A DNA stretch of 64,000 nt, taken from NCBI GenBank assembly GCA_036971715.1, contig JAVHJL010000003.1, positions 1,302,001-1,366,000 of the forward strand, written 5' to 3'. The notes beneath the pieces were generated by a model that saw only the letters and a list, made by a program, of their open reading frames with translations, ran no database searches and had not been told where the DNA came from. The DNA comes from Arthrobotrys musiformis (taxonomy: Eukaryota > Ascomycota > Orbiliomycetes > Orbiliales > Orbiliaceae). Every line of letters starts with the position of its first letter. Position 1 is the first letter of the stretch. A program made the translations under genes and the position numbers. Shown one piece after another: positions 34,015-46,062 of the stretch.

Positions 34015-34668
34015 ATGCTCCCCCTCGAAACCCTCACAAACGACCGCAACATCCTGCACCTCCTCCTCTACAAATCAAAAAACCAGCACAAATCCTCCCT
34101 CTGGTTCAAATGGCTACAAATGCTAAAACGCCAGTTAGAACGCATAATATCCCACCTCTCAACCCACCAATCACCAGAGGACTCAGACCCAGATGAACCC
34201 CTCCTCCTCCTAAAGTCAGATACAGTATTCGCATCACTCCTACACCGCCTATTCACCGCCATAATCCCGAATGCCCACAGGGCGTTCACAACATTAATAA
34301 CTTCAACACAGTATGCTTCGCTGGGTATGATGATGCTGGCCTGTCTGGCGAGAATACACGATACCCTCCACCCCTTCCTCGACGAACCGACAAAAGTCGA
34401 TACCCCTCCACCGATCCCCGCCAAAGAGGAAGAAGAAGTCGAAGACGAGGATGCAGGAGAAGTAATAAGCAGAGACTCAATCACCACCCATCAAAAAACT
34501 CGAAAGATAACTATCGATGAAGACGAAGGAACGGTCATAAAACGACAGAAGGTCGAAATAGAACCTACACCCAGTGCTCCAATCCCGACTAAACCCTCAA
34601 AGAAGAAGACTACCACTGCAACTACTACCACAAGAACTGCAATCGATGATTTATTCGCAGATTTATAA
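34015..34668 (+). CDS. RMP1: RNase MRP protein 1 (Rmp1)
   Basis: It is a subunit specific to RNase MRP, the nucleolar ribonucleoprotein that processes pre-rRNA. It is a single exon of 217 residues. The Rmp1 core is recognisable: KNQHKSSLWFKWLQMLKR near residues 22-39, a central helical stretch with IIPNAHRAFTTLI, and the closing TQYASLGMMMLACLARIH. The C-terminal third is acidic, then Lys-rich, and is probably disordered. The start is the first ATG and matches the usual N-terminus. It diverges from CWC21 by about 190 bp, so the two RNA-processing genes may share a promoter region. Confidence 0.85.
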   Translation: MLPLETLTNDRNILHLLLYKSKNQHKSSLWFKWLQMLKRQLERIISHLSTHQSPEDSDPDEPLLLLKSDTVFASLLHRLFTAIIPNAHRAFTTLITSTQYASLGMMMLACLARIHDTLHPFLDEPTKVDTPPPIPAKEEEEVEDEDAGEVISRDSITTHQKTRKITIDEDEGTVIKRQKVEIEPTPSAPIPTKPSKKKTTTATTTTRTAIDDLFADL

Positions 34669-35462
34669 TTGGAGTTTTATGTACCATAGAAGAGTTACAG
34701 GCGTCCTGGCGTTCTTGGGTTATCGATAGACGGCATATGTATAATATCACCAAGTTCAATTCATCCTCAATGATAAATCATATATAAAAGAATACTCTAG
34801 TTCAAAGATAGAAGAATAATATCTACGACAATCCACACCCGTTTAATTTTTTATATAACAAAGCTTCGCATCGCATAGCATCGCATAGCATCGCATTCCC
34901 AGCAACCTCAAAAAAAAGGAAAGAGTACTTATCATGTCACACAAGCAGAAAAACGCACGATGTATACCAATTGCAACTTAGCACGGGAAACTTCATCCGA
35001 AGGAGAATCTTTTTGAAAAAGGGTAAAAAAGGTTGGTTTTTAATTGCCCGTTTCTCAACAAAACATTCAAAAAAAAGGGAAGCATTTTTAAAGAAAAGAG
35101 AATAGGATGGGGGGGTTTTGGGTATGATGATGGTGATGATGATAGTAGTAGAAGATGGGGGATTTTTGGTTTTCGGGTGTCCAGGAAAGAAAGCCAGTCA
35201 AAAGTGGTACAAAAAAAAGTTTCAAAGACACAGTAAACAAAAGAAACATGCTTCGGCACCGTTTCCTTAAAGCCGAGATCTGGGGATCCTCCATTTTCAC
35301 AGAATTGCCTTCTAAAAAACCTTGAATCCTTTCAGCTGGCTAAAAAAAAAAGTGGTCGAGTTTTTTCCCCATAAATGCATCTTCTTATTCTTTCCTTCCA
35401 CTCTGCTATTTCCCCTTCCGTCGAGATAATGGATAATATGACGCGCCAAAATAAGAATACGC
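34669..35462. other. Convergent 3' region RMP1 / actin
   Basis: No gene is supported. It contains 2.5 copies of a 10-bp AGCATCGCAT repeat (about 34867-34897) and the actin 3' UTR, which is AT- and G-rich near 35025-35230. Confidence 0.55.
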
Positions 35463-37361
35463 TTAGAAGCACTTGCGGTGGACCTTTTTTGGGAAATCGG
35501 TTAGCACAAAAAGTTCGTTTGGTCACGTGTGTTCGAGGGTTTCACATACAATGCTTGGGCCGCTCTCGTCGTACTCTTGCTTGGAGATCCACATCTGTTG
35601 GAAGGTGGACAGGGAAGCCAAAATGGAACCACCGATCCAGACGGAGTATTTACGTTCTGGTGGGGCAATGATCTTGACCTTCATCGACGAAGGAGCAAGG
35701 GCGGTGATTTCCTTCTGCATACGATCAGCAATACCGGGGTACTAATAGCGAGGAAAGTTCGTTAGTAAGGCTGGTGTCACATCCCAAATAGGCAATACCA
35801 GGGGGGGGTAGAAAGCCAAGCATACCATGGTAGTACCACCAGACATGACGATGTTTCCGTAGAGGTCTTTTCTGACGTCGACGTCGCACTTCATGATGGA
35901 GTTGAAGGTGGTAACGTGGATACCACCGGATTCGAGACCGAGGACGGATGGCTGGAACAAAGCTTCTGGGGCACGGAAACGTTCGTTACCGATGGTGATG
36001 ACCTGACCGTCAGGAAGTTCGTAGGACTTCTCCAAGCTGGAGGACTGGGAGGCAGTCTGGATCTCCTGCTCGAAGTCAAGGGCGACGTAGCAAAGCTTCT
36101 CCTTGATGTCACGGACGATTTCACGTTCAGCGGTGGTGCTGAAGCTGTATCCTCGCTCGGCCAAGATCTTCATGAGGTAGTCGGTAAGATCACGACCAGC
36201 CATGTCGACACGGGAGATGGCCTGTGGAAGGGCGAAACCTTCGTAGATTGGGACGACGTGAGTGACACCATCACCGGAGTCGAGCACGATACCAGTGGTA
36301 CGACCGGAAGCGTAGAGAGACAAGACGGCCTGGATGGAGACGTAGAATGCTGGGGCATTGAATGTCTCGAAGACGATCTGTGTCATCTTCTCTCTGTTGG
36401 ACTTGGGGTTGATTGGAGCTTCGGTCAAGAGAACTGGGTGCTCCTCTGGGGCAACACGCAATTCATTGTAGAAGGTGTGATGCCAGATCTTCTCCATGTC
36501 GTCCCAGTTTGTGACGACACCGTGCTCGATGGGGTATCTCAGGGTAAGGATACCACGCTTCGACTGAGCCTCATCACCGACATAAGAGTCCTTTTGACCC
36601 ATACCAATCATGATACTACATGGTAGCACAGCTAGTGTTAACAAATCATCGCCATCCTTTAAAAATTACGGAGATCTTCTTCTTTCCACCAGATTAGGGG
36701 ATTCGTACCCATGATGGCGGGGTCTTCCGACAATGGATGGAAAGACGGCTCGTGGAGCGTCATCACCGGCGAAACTAAAAGGGGCTAAGTCAGCAAATTT
36801 GCCACTAAAATACTCGCGCCGATAAGCTCGGAAGTGACATTAGCTTACCCGGCTGTGTAATTCTCGATGCATCAGTATCACTCTGTTAACAGTATGGAGC
36901 TCCGGAAACAACAAAAAAGAGAGAGGGAGAGAGCCAGGAGGAGGTTGGAGATTTTTTTTATTTACCCTTGCACATGCCTGTAATTACACCACACTACACG
37001 TTAGCATCCGGCCTTTACCGTGAGAAAGGAAGCTTATCGGAGCTCTACTTACCGGAACCATTGTCAATAACGAGCTGGAGGACAAAAAATCAGAATGTTA
37101 GCAATGTTGTGTCTCCCGAGAACCTTCATCGTGTGTGGAAGTCCTTAAGGTGGGGCAGGTTTTCAGGGAGGTAACTCGGAGAATGCACGTACAGCAGCAA
37201 CTTCCTCTGTAAGCCCGAGAAAAAACGAGAAAGTTAGCTAAGATGAATCTAATTGATAGCCTCGAGCTCCGGAACCCGTGTAGACATCGAAGGGGACAAT
37301 GTCGTGGGAGTTGGAGGTGGGTTTCGTGACGGGGAGAGGGGGTTTCAGACGTACCTTCCAT
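35463..37361 (-). CDS. ACT1: Actin, with nine coding exons including a 4-nt exon
   Basis: This is cytoskeletal actin. Nine coding exons (37355-37361, 37193-37206, 37053-37074, 36966-36977, 36849-36852, 36709-36774, 35826-36615, 35550-35741, 35463-35483) sum to 1128 nt, exactly 375 residues, the standard actin length. The product begins [20 protein letters not shown] and ends VHRKCF. It carries [20 protein letters not shown], the nucleotide-binding DSGDGVTHVVPIYEG and SGGTTMYPGIADRM. Five introns fall within the first 20 codons. The coding exons there are 7, 14, 22, 12 and 4 nt, all bounded by GT and AG. The CCGG exon is required for the invariant Lys-Ala-Gly-Phe. The gene is transcribed from an AG-rich promoter with a CCAAT sequence at 37649-37653. 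Confidence 0.97.
36849..36852 (-). other. ACT1: 4-nt microexon (CCGG) of the actin gene
   Basis: The coding-strand sequence reads ATTACACAG|CCGG|GTAAGCTA, so the exon is flanked by a canonical acceptor and donor. It completes the Ala codon begun at 36966 and supplies two bases of the Gly codon finished at 36774. Skipping it would shift the frame and destroy the conserved KAGFAGDD sequence. Confidence 0.88.
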
Positions 37362-39977
37362 GTTGACTGATTATGGTCTATCGAGCAGCAGCGCGAGAAA
37401 AGCTACGTCAGCAAACGAAAAAACAGAAGCAGCCAGAGCTGACCGACGGGAAGCAAGAAACAATGGACGGGGAGAGGGAAGAGGCAAATTACATTAAAAC
37501 GTGACTCTAGATGAAGGTTCTGGGTGGTATTGTAGATAGTTAGATGGTGGATGAGGGGATGGATGGATGGAGATGGGGAGACGTGGTCGGAGTGGGATTT
37601 AATTTCAGGTTCAGGTTGTGGGAATGGGAAAGGTGCCCAGATTAGGTGCCAATAAAAAGGGAAGAGGGGGCGAAATAGAGCCTAAGAAAAAAGGGAGAGG
37701 AAAAGGGCCCCAAACCAAAAAAAGAGGAGAAAAGGCCAGCCAACAGCTTGTTCCAGCACTTCTTAGCTAGCTTCAACCAAGGCTAACTCTAAAATATGCA
37801 AGTAAGGTAAGCTCTCCACCCCCCCCCCATATATATATATATACTTAGGTAAGTAAGTATATGGGTATGAGGATGTATAGTTCTACCCTCACAGCAAGAG
37901 CGAGGAGATCCCTTCAGCTAGGCCTAAAGATAGCTTGTTGAGATGCCAAATTACTGCATCTCGTCTAGGGGCCCAATCCCAGAGTCCTCCCAGGAATTAC
38001 CGTCTCGGGTAATTTCTCCATTGCACGCATGGTAAGCTGCAGACCTGGTCTACCAGGTCTCGCAACCAGCTTGCCGAACAGGCAATGGGCCCTATACTTT
38101 CGGAGCAAAAGTGGATCAAACGACTGGAGGCAGTCGACGCCACGAGATACGAACGGATACTTCCCACCCTGTCCCGTTGCTGGCAAGTGCAAGCAAGCTT
38201 CTGGAGCGAGAAGCAAGCAGAAGACATCACCAAAAATGCACAGGCATGAAGCATGAAAAGCGGGTGAATTGTCGAACCCATATGCTCATGGAACCAGAGG
38301 AAGTCTTGTCGCTGCTGTGGCCACTGCCCGAAGCAGTATAGCTAAACGACCCGGATGCACCCTCGGCCAATATATCACGATATGGGACGTGTGCGATGTA
38401 CGATGTGTGTGCCATGCTTATGCATCCAAGATCGAAAACATCCAGGAAACACGGAGCTAAGGGGGATAAAGCTATGTCAAATAAATTTCGTACTCACCGT
38501 AATTCGAAGTATAAAAATGCGAGGAGGGTGGTTTATGTTTGAATGTTTTGTTTTGCGAGAACGAAAAAGATGTTGAGATCTAAGTCAAAGGAAAATATAT
38601 TAGAATGAGAAGAGAGGAAGAGGAAGAAGGAAGAGGAAGAATTGCAAGTCAAGTTTTGAAGTTATCAAATTAAGGTCCGGGATGATATTTATATATCACA
38701 CATCCATCACACCTCGCTGCACTCTCACCCTCATTCGAGCACACCCACTCATGTCACTCACTCACAATCAGGAGAACTGCAACGGGGGGAGCTTACATAC
38801 TTTTTTCAGGGCTGAGAAGCAAGAATTGAATTTTATGTATGAAAAAAGGGTTGAAACGAATTTAAAATAAAGATTTTTTTTAGAGCTTTTTATAAATTTA
38901 TAGTTGTGACCGGGTGATTGATGTATCTGAATGAATTGTCTGTGTTATCCGATGGCCTTCTAAAGGAGTTCTTTCTTTCGGTCCGTCCTTCAAGTGAAGC
39001 TTTTATACACTGACGGATCACGATCTCCTCCTCGATTATTTCTAGGTTGATACATTCATTACGGCGTCAGACGCCTCTCTCGAAGTCACTCATGAGGTCG
39101 TCCAAGGCGGTAGCCGAAGCTACGACAGCTACTTGCGTCTGCGCGGAGGCGGATGAATAAGCTTCCCTTTCAATAGGCTTGCGGGTTTGGCCTCCCGGGA
39201 ATTACACATTCCCCAGTTAGGCTCCTATAGTCGAGATAGTAGCTTGGGACGATTTTTGATGTTCCAACCTCATTTTTTTTTGGTCTCGCGACATCGTAGC
39301 CCTTCCTCCAATAGCTCAAGGTAGCTTACACCTCGGGTGGCGCGGAGTAATCAACCCCGTTTCAAGGTTTTCACACAGACAAACAGCAGTGCAATTTTGT
39401 TTGCTCGTACTCATCATTTAGGTTGGCCGGGGCAGCTACGTAACTTGAGACTCGCCTAACTTTGTTTCCTGACCCAGGAAATCCCGGGCGTGCGTAAGCT
39501 ACCCCTTCTGCCTGTACACCTTCAATATAAAAAGCGCAAAACCCTTCCCCATCGCATAATCAAGGCGTTAAAACTTCTTACGCCAGCTAGTTAATAGGCT
39601 GCCAGTCTGCATGAATAAAATATGACCAGTATGATAATAGGCGCCCAAAGATCCGACGAGTCCACTCAGAGAAATCGAAGATAACCGTCGGTAAGGCGGC
39701 TCTTGGCAGCCTATCCATGGCATTATGCAGACATCCGACCGTTGCGACAGGGAAGCTTGAAGTCCTTTCAGCTTCTAGAAGCTGTAGCTGTCAGGCCTAG
39801 CTAGCTTTCATATCCAGCAGGCGGGTGTTGGCAAACCTCTTGGGTAACCCGGCCGTTTGTGTGCAGCTGTTGAAACTCGAGATCCTTCCTCGCGAAATGC
39901 TTTATGCAAATGCAATGATATGATACTTCGTATATTCCATGTCGTATAAACAAAGCAGGAGATAAAAATAAAAATAA
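37362..39977. other. Intergenic region upstream of actin and 3' of HIS3
   Basis: No gene is supported in 2.6 kb. The first 380 bp form the actin promoter and are purine-rich on the plus strand, with a CCAAT sequence. A poly-C and (AT)n tract lies at about 37819-37845. Frames at 37965-38460 and near 38700 have no recognisable composition. An AAGAGGAAG-rich tract lies near 38605-38645. Confidence 0.5.
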
Positions 39978-40809
39978 TCATAAGCACCCCTTCGTACTCG
40001 GAACATCGTTTCCTCCCGTCCTAGACGTTGCTTCTTTCAATGCAATCGCCAAAGCCTTGAATGCCGACTCGGCCCTGTGGTGGTCATTCTTCCCTCTCAA
40101 ACAATCCACGTGCAATGTGATTCCAGCCGCTTGTGCAAAACTCTCAAGGACATGAGGGATCATTTCGCAACTCAGGTCTCCAATCTTTTCTCGTTTTAGA
40201 TCGAGTTCGATAACAGCGTACGGTCGGTTCGATAAGTCTACGACAGCTCGAGAGAGTGCCTAGTATATTTGTGTTAGGCAAATATATATTTTTTGGCGTG
40301 CATATATGAAAAAAGTGTAGATATGACGTACCTCGTCCAAAGGCGCAAATCCGTGCCCAAATCTTTTGTAACCTCGAATTGGACCTAACGCCTCTTTGAA
40401 TGCCATTCCCAAAGCTATCGCCGAATCTTCAGCAGTATGGTGATCATCAACTATGAATCACTTAGCATTAGCAAGAAGAACAATATAGTCTCAACAAAAA
40501 TTTGAATTGTCGGTTTTATAACCTACTATGCAAGTCTCCATCGCAGGTCATCTCCAAACTCCACCCGGCATGTTTCGACATAGCATGGTACATATGATCC
40601 AAGAACCCGATACCGGTGTGTATACTCTGAACATTGCCACCGGAAACCTGGCTTGCATGGCCCGTAGAGACCTGCTCTCCCTCTTGAACTTCAAGATTCG
40701 AATCCGTTGTATCGTCGGGAAGCGAGCCGCCGTCTAGGGACAGCTTGATCTTGATTTTGGTTTCATTGGTATTCCTGTTAAGGGCGGAGTATCGACGAGT
40801 GGTAGCCAT
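39978..40809 (-). CDS. HIS3: Imidazoleglycerol-phosphate dehydratase
   Basis: It catalyses the dehydration of imidazole glycerol phosphate to imidazole acetol phosphate in histidine synthesis. Three exons (40527-40809, 40332-40450, 39978-40259) give 227 residues, close to yeast His3. The metal-binding repeats are complete: GFLDHMYHAMSKHAGW near 68-83, DDHHTAED at 96-103 and DHHRAESAFKAL in the C-terminal half. The protein ends STKGCL, close to the usual STKG-x-L. The start ATG gives a normal N-terminus of the RRYSALNRNTNETKIK type. It lies next to THR1 on the same strand, but 500 bp apart, so they are separate genes. Confidence 0.96.
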
Positions 40810-41313
40810 TGTTCCCGGTAAGCTTGTGGAATCACTGGTGTATATATCTGATGGCTAGAGAATAAAGATTGGGATAATGTTGAGTGAAGGCGAAGCTTGT
40901 CGCAAAAGCCGTTCCTGATATCGGACGAGGCCGTGTTGTGTCGACAAGTCCGTCCATCGGCGTTCGCTTAATGCAGAACCTTGCATCTTCGACAGCTCCA
41001 ACGGACCACTCACATCCATACAATTTCTCATGCTCTCTACATCCGGGCGGTGGACGAGCCGGGGTGATATATTGCAATACAGTATGATCATATATTGTAT
41101 ATATGAGTAGATGGTTGGTAAGAAGCATATGAATTCATATAAGCAAATCGGCGAATCTGCGATCTATGGAAATCTATCTCTCCGAACGGGAGCCCCGCAA
41201 TTGTGCTATGTCTACAATACAGCACCAAATTCCAAGCTAGAAGAGCTATAGCTATAGCCATCCGAAATATAGGTCGAGCTATAATGAAACTGACGAATAT
41301 AATCCTCATTCTC
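40810..41313. other. Intergenic region THR1 / HIS3
   Basis: This should be the HIS3 promoter and the THR1 3' UTR. No perfect Gcn4-type TGA(C/G)TCA site was seen. Confidence 0.55.
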
Positions 41314-42685
41314 TTACGATTCGGTCACTTGAGCCCCCTCTTGAACCGGCTCCAAAACCTTCCAAATACAGTGAACATTCTTCGTCGCAAACCTCGCCAA
41401 TATCTCCTCAGCTATGCTCTGGAAATTCTCGGTTGCTAAAGCCAAGATCGTGGGACCGGCACCGGAGAGACAGATCCCAAGGAGGCCGTGGTGGGATTGA
41501 GGGGTCATCGAGGTGAGAATTTCGGGTAAAGCGGGGATCTAAAAGCGTGCATTAGCTCCTGAAATGGTGCAGTGTAGCCGTAGCGGGGTAACATACTAGC
41601 GTCTTTCTGTATGGTTGGTGGACCTTGTCCTGCATGGCCTGGTAGATAAGCTCTGGGTCTGGTGGCGATCGAGTCAATGCTGTTGTAAGGACTGCCAGTC
41701 TTTGTAAATTGAATATCTGTATGCCGGTCGTAAGTCTATGATCCAGACCTTGTAAAAGGGAATGTTATAGCGTCCATACCAAATCCTTCTTAGAGTATTC
41801 TTTTGGCAATACTTCTCGAGCTTTCGCAGTCGCGACTTCAAAGTCTGGAATAATGGCAATAGCTTTAATCTCTGGTGCCCATCCAAACTTGATATGGTGG
41901 CCGATGCCCAGCGGTGGCTCTGGTGGCCGAAGACCTGTATCCAGACCGCCAGCTGGTTCGGGAAGCACCTCGCTCAACGGGATCTCCTTCCTCTCCGTAT
42001 CCTCAGGATCCAACTCCCTCAAATACGATCCAACGAACCCACCCATCATTGTAGCAGTAACGTTATCCGGATGTCGTTCAATCATAAGGGTATAATCCAT
42101 CATCCTATCCTTCGATAGTCCGAGCTCTCCAACGGTATTTCCAAGCATTACACCAGCGACAACCGCAGCACCCGAGGATCCCAGTCCTCTGCCCAGCGGG
42201 ATGTCATTATGGATGTGCACGTGCGTACCAGCTGGGAAGTCGCGGATATCGTGGCACTTGAGAACGTACAATGCCGTCCGTGTGATCAAGTTATGGTCCG
42301 GTTTGAGCGGGACCTCCCCAGCGCCGTCGCCTTCATATGTAACCGTGCAGTTGTGCTCGGCCTCCGGGTTTTTGTCCGTGAATGTGACGGTGAGTGTTAG
42401 ATATATAGACAATGCGATTCCGACGACGTCGAAACCAGGTCCTTTTACGAGACTCCCAAAGCGACAGTTAGTCTTTTCGATCTTAATTAATCTTACGACG
42501 AGTTGCAATAAAGTGAACTGTGTCAAGAGGGATGCAATGGCGAACCTATATTTGCAGAAGAGCAGGGGACCTCTATTTTATAAGAAAGACGCATATGTCA
42601 GCCTCGGCCCCGGCACATATAAAAAAGATAATGATCAGGATATGTCGTGCATACTAATCGTGAAGGGCCTTCTCGAGCCGGCCAT
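41314..42685 (-). CDS. THR1: Homoserine kinase
   Basis: It phosphorylates homoserine with ATP, the step that commits carbon to threonine. Five exons (42655-42685, 42546-42572, 41780-42441, 41597-41716, 41314-41538) give 354 residues; yeast Thr1 has about 357. The GHMP kinase ATP-loop is PLGRGLGSSGAAV at 101-113. The N-terminal VPCSSANIGPGFDVVG motif is assembled across three exons of 31, 27 and 662 nt, which confirms both early introns. The C-terminal GHMP motif reads GICLSGAGPTILAL. It is divergent from ADE5,7 over a 676-bp shared upstream region. Confidence 0.96.
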
Positions 42686-43361
42686 CTTGAAATAACACCG
42701 AACCAATGGCAGGGGCTCCCTAACAATTGCGCAATGGCTGCAGAGACGAAACCGTGGACAATGCTGCCGACGATATGAACCACGATCAAACGGGCAGTCC
42801 AAACGGGATAGCTAGCGGCAATTAGTAATTAATTGACACAGCAGACGGATTCCTTGGACGCGGGTGAAGCTGCAGCTGGAGTATTTTCTTCCTTTCTTCC
42901 CTCCCTTTCGAATTCTTCCTGGCGATGAGTCGACCAGATTGCTGTTAAGACTGGCGGCCGACCTATTATAAGCTCGCGAGCTAGTATCTGGCGACCATGT
43001 CCGAATCGGTGGAGCTCGCATGCCCGTTTTTCTGCCTGTGCCCGGACTCCTCGACTAAAAGTGCCCCGCCATACAGGCCTCATACAGCCGATTGAAACCT
43101 TCGGCCGGACATCCCACCCGACACTGCAAATTTACTGTCTGCGCCGCAAAAAACCTGTACGATAAAAATTTAAATCTTCGACTGGTGCAACTTCAACTTG
43201 CAACTCCGAGATTTTTTTTAAATTTTTATTTGGTATATTCCCCCTCCCATCCGGACCGGTGGTGACATCATTTTCTTGCGAAGGAACATTTTCTAATCTC
43301 CGGAATACTTCATTATTGCATTGCTTAGCTGCAATTTAGCTGAAAACCGCAGCACGATACG
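42686..43361. other. Divergent promoter region THR1 / ADE5,7
   Basis: No gene is supported. A TGAGTCG sequence at 42926-42932 matches six of seven bases of the Gcn4/Cpc1 consensus TGA(G/C)TCA. It lies 241 bp from the THR1 start and 430 bp from the ADE5,7 start. One near-match is weak evidence. Confidence 0.45.
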
Positions 43362-46062
43362 ATGATTGGAGACACCCCACTACGAATTCTCTTGGTCGGG
43401 AACGGAGGGCGAGAACATGCTCTGGCCTGGAAGCTCGCCCAGTCAGACCGGGTCGAGAAGATCATTGTCGCACCAGGTTCGTCCGTCTCTATCGTTCAAC
43501 CCTAATTGTCCTTGTAACTAATCTGTAAACTTCAATGATCCAGGCAACGGTGGAACCGCTCGCACAGTCCCCAAAACATCCAACAAGAAAATCGGTGTCA
43601 CAGACTTCAAAGCTCTAGTTGCTCTCGCAATTGAAGAGAACATCAATCTCGTCGTTCCCGGTCCCGAGGTTCCACTGGTGGAAGGCATCGAGGAGCATTT
43701 CCGCAAAGGTACTTTTGATTTCTTGATTACGTAAATTTCTTCTAGTGAGGATGAGGAAGGTTGACCAATGACGACATTATGTATAGTTGGAATACTATGC
43801 TTCGGCCCTACAAAGGAGGCTGCCCGTATGGAGGGCTCGAAGACTTTCTCCAAGGATTTCATGCAGAGACATAATATACCCACTGCAGAATACAAGAATT
43901 TTACGAAATACGAGGAAGCAGTGGAGTACATCAATTCCGTACCCCATAATGTTGTTGTCAAGGCGAGCGGTCTCGCAGCTGGAAAGGGTGTGGTTGTAGC
44001 CACTTCGAAAGAAGAGGCTATTGAGGCCGTGAAGAGTATCATGGTTGCGAAGGTATTCCAAGATGCAGGTGAGAATGAGAATATATATTACTAATTTCTA
44101 TTTATTGTACTGATGAAGGCTAATATGTTCAACAGGCGACGAGGTCGTAATCGAAGAGTGCCTCGACGGAGACGAACTCAGCATCCTAGCCTTCAGCGAC
44201 GGCTACACCATCGTTCCCCTCGTCCCAGCCCAAGATCACAAGAGGATATTTGACGGCGACAAGGGCCCCAACACCGGCGGTATGGGCTGCTACGCTCCCA
44301 CCAAGATCGCACCACAGTCGGTCGTTGAAGATATCACGAAACGAGTCCTACAGCCCACAATCGACGGTATGAGAAGGGAGGGAATGCCATTCGTTGGAAT
44401 GTTGTTCACTGGTATCATGATGACCAGAACTGGTGCAAAGGTCTTGGAGTACAACGTCCGATTCGGCGATCCAGAGACTCAAACCGTCCTGCCGTTGTTG
44501 AGCAGGGATACGGATCTTGCGCAAATCATGGTCGCTTGTTGCGAGCATTGGCTCGACGCTGTCCAGATTACTATCGAGCCTAGGTTTTCTACAACTGTGG
44601 TCGTGGTTGCTGGAGGCTATCCTGATGCGTATGCTAAAGGAGATGTTATGACTTTGGACTCATTGGAGCCGGGTCTGGAAGGAACCCTGTTCCATGCAGG
44701 AACCAAGGAAGAAGGCGACCTATTGAAGACCGACGGCGGCCGTGTCATCGCTATCAATTGCGTCGCAGATGACTTGGAATCGGCCGTGAAAGCCGCCTAC
44801 AAGGGTGTCCACAGCATCAAGTTCGACAAAGCATACTACCGCAAGGATATTGCTCATCGGTATGTTTCGTATTTGCCGCGAATAGCCTGTGTGTTACTAA
44901 CCTAAACCAGTGCATTCCGACAAGAAGCTCCAGAACTCGAAGCCCTTACCTATGCCTCCGCGGGTGTCTCCATCGATGCCGGTAACGCATTGGTCGAGAG
45001 GATCAAGGCATCTGTGAAGTCTACTCGACGTGTGGGCGCCGACGCTGACCTTGGTGGATTCGGTGGAGTCTTCGACCTCCAAAGCGCCGGCTACGGTGGG
45101 CCGTTGATCATCGGTTGCATTGACGGAGTCGGCACCAAGCTCAAGGTTGCCCAGCTCGCCAACAAGCACGACACCGTCGGTAAGTCACGTACCACCTATC
45201 AATAAAGAACCCAATAAATTTCAATACTGATAAAATTCCAGGCATCGATCTCGTCGCCATGAACGTAAACGACCTCGTAGTCCAAGGCGCCGAACCCCTC
45301 TTCTTCCTCGACTGCTTCTCCTGCTCCAAGCTCGACGTCGAAAAAGCCGCCGGATTCATCGCCGGTGTAGCAGATGGCTGCAAACAAGCCGGCTGCGCTC
45401 TCATCGGTGGAGAAACCGCCGAAATGCCGGGAATGTACCACGAAGACGACTACGATGCTGTCGGTGCTGCCGTCGGTGCCGTTGCCAAGGAATCCATCCT
45501 GCCGAGATTGGATGATATGGTCGAAGGAGACGTTTTGCTCGGATTGGGATCCAATGGTGTTCACTCCAATGGATTCTCACTGGTCCGAAAGATCATCGAC
45601 AGGAACGGTCTGTCTTATCAAGCGGAAGCACCATGGGAGGCTAACATCACAGTCGGCGAGTCGCTATTGACCCCAACGAGAGTTTACGTCAAACCACTCC
45701 TTAAGATCTGTAAGAAGGGTTTGATCAAGGGTATGTCCCACATCACTGGCGGTGGTTTAACAGAAAACATCCCGCGTATGCTACCAAAGGACATGACCGC
45801 AATCGTCGATGTAAAGGCATGGAAGCTATCGAGCCTGTTCAACTGGCTGAAGTATAAGGGTAACCTGACCCACCAGGAGTTCGCGAGAACATGGAACACC
45901 GGTATCGGTATGGTTCTCGTGGTTTCAGAGAAAGACTGGGAGGCCGTTAAGAGCGAACTGGAGGAGGATGGGGAGACAGTCTATAAGATTGGTTTCTTAC
46001 GACGAAAGACAGATACAGAAGAGGAGGGATGTCTGTTGAAGAATTTGCATGTGTGGGATTGA
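43362..46062 (+). CDS. ADE5,7: Bifunctional GAR synthetase / AIR synthetase
   Basis: It carries out two steps of purine synthesis: phosphoribosylamine-glycine ligase and phosphoribosylformylglycinamidine cyclo-ligase. Six exons (43362-43476, 43544-43708, 43787-44068, 44136-44859, 44911-45179, 45242-46062) give 791 residues, close to the yeast fusion protein. The GARS half (about 1-430) begins RILLVGNGGREHALAW and carries an ATP-grasp segment with ASGLAAGKGVVVA and the metal-binding EYNVRFGDPETQ. The AIRS half (about 440-791) shows LGGFGGVFDL, IDGVGTKLKVA, GGETAEMPGMY and the C-terminal HITGGGLTENIPR and GIGMV. It uses the GTTCGT donor in intron 1. Confidence 0.97.

Noticed and set aside
35916..36626. 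236-codon plus-strand frame
   Set aside because: It lies exactly antisense to the main actin exon. Strong codon bias on the real strand leaves the complement open.
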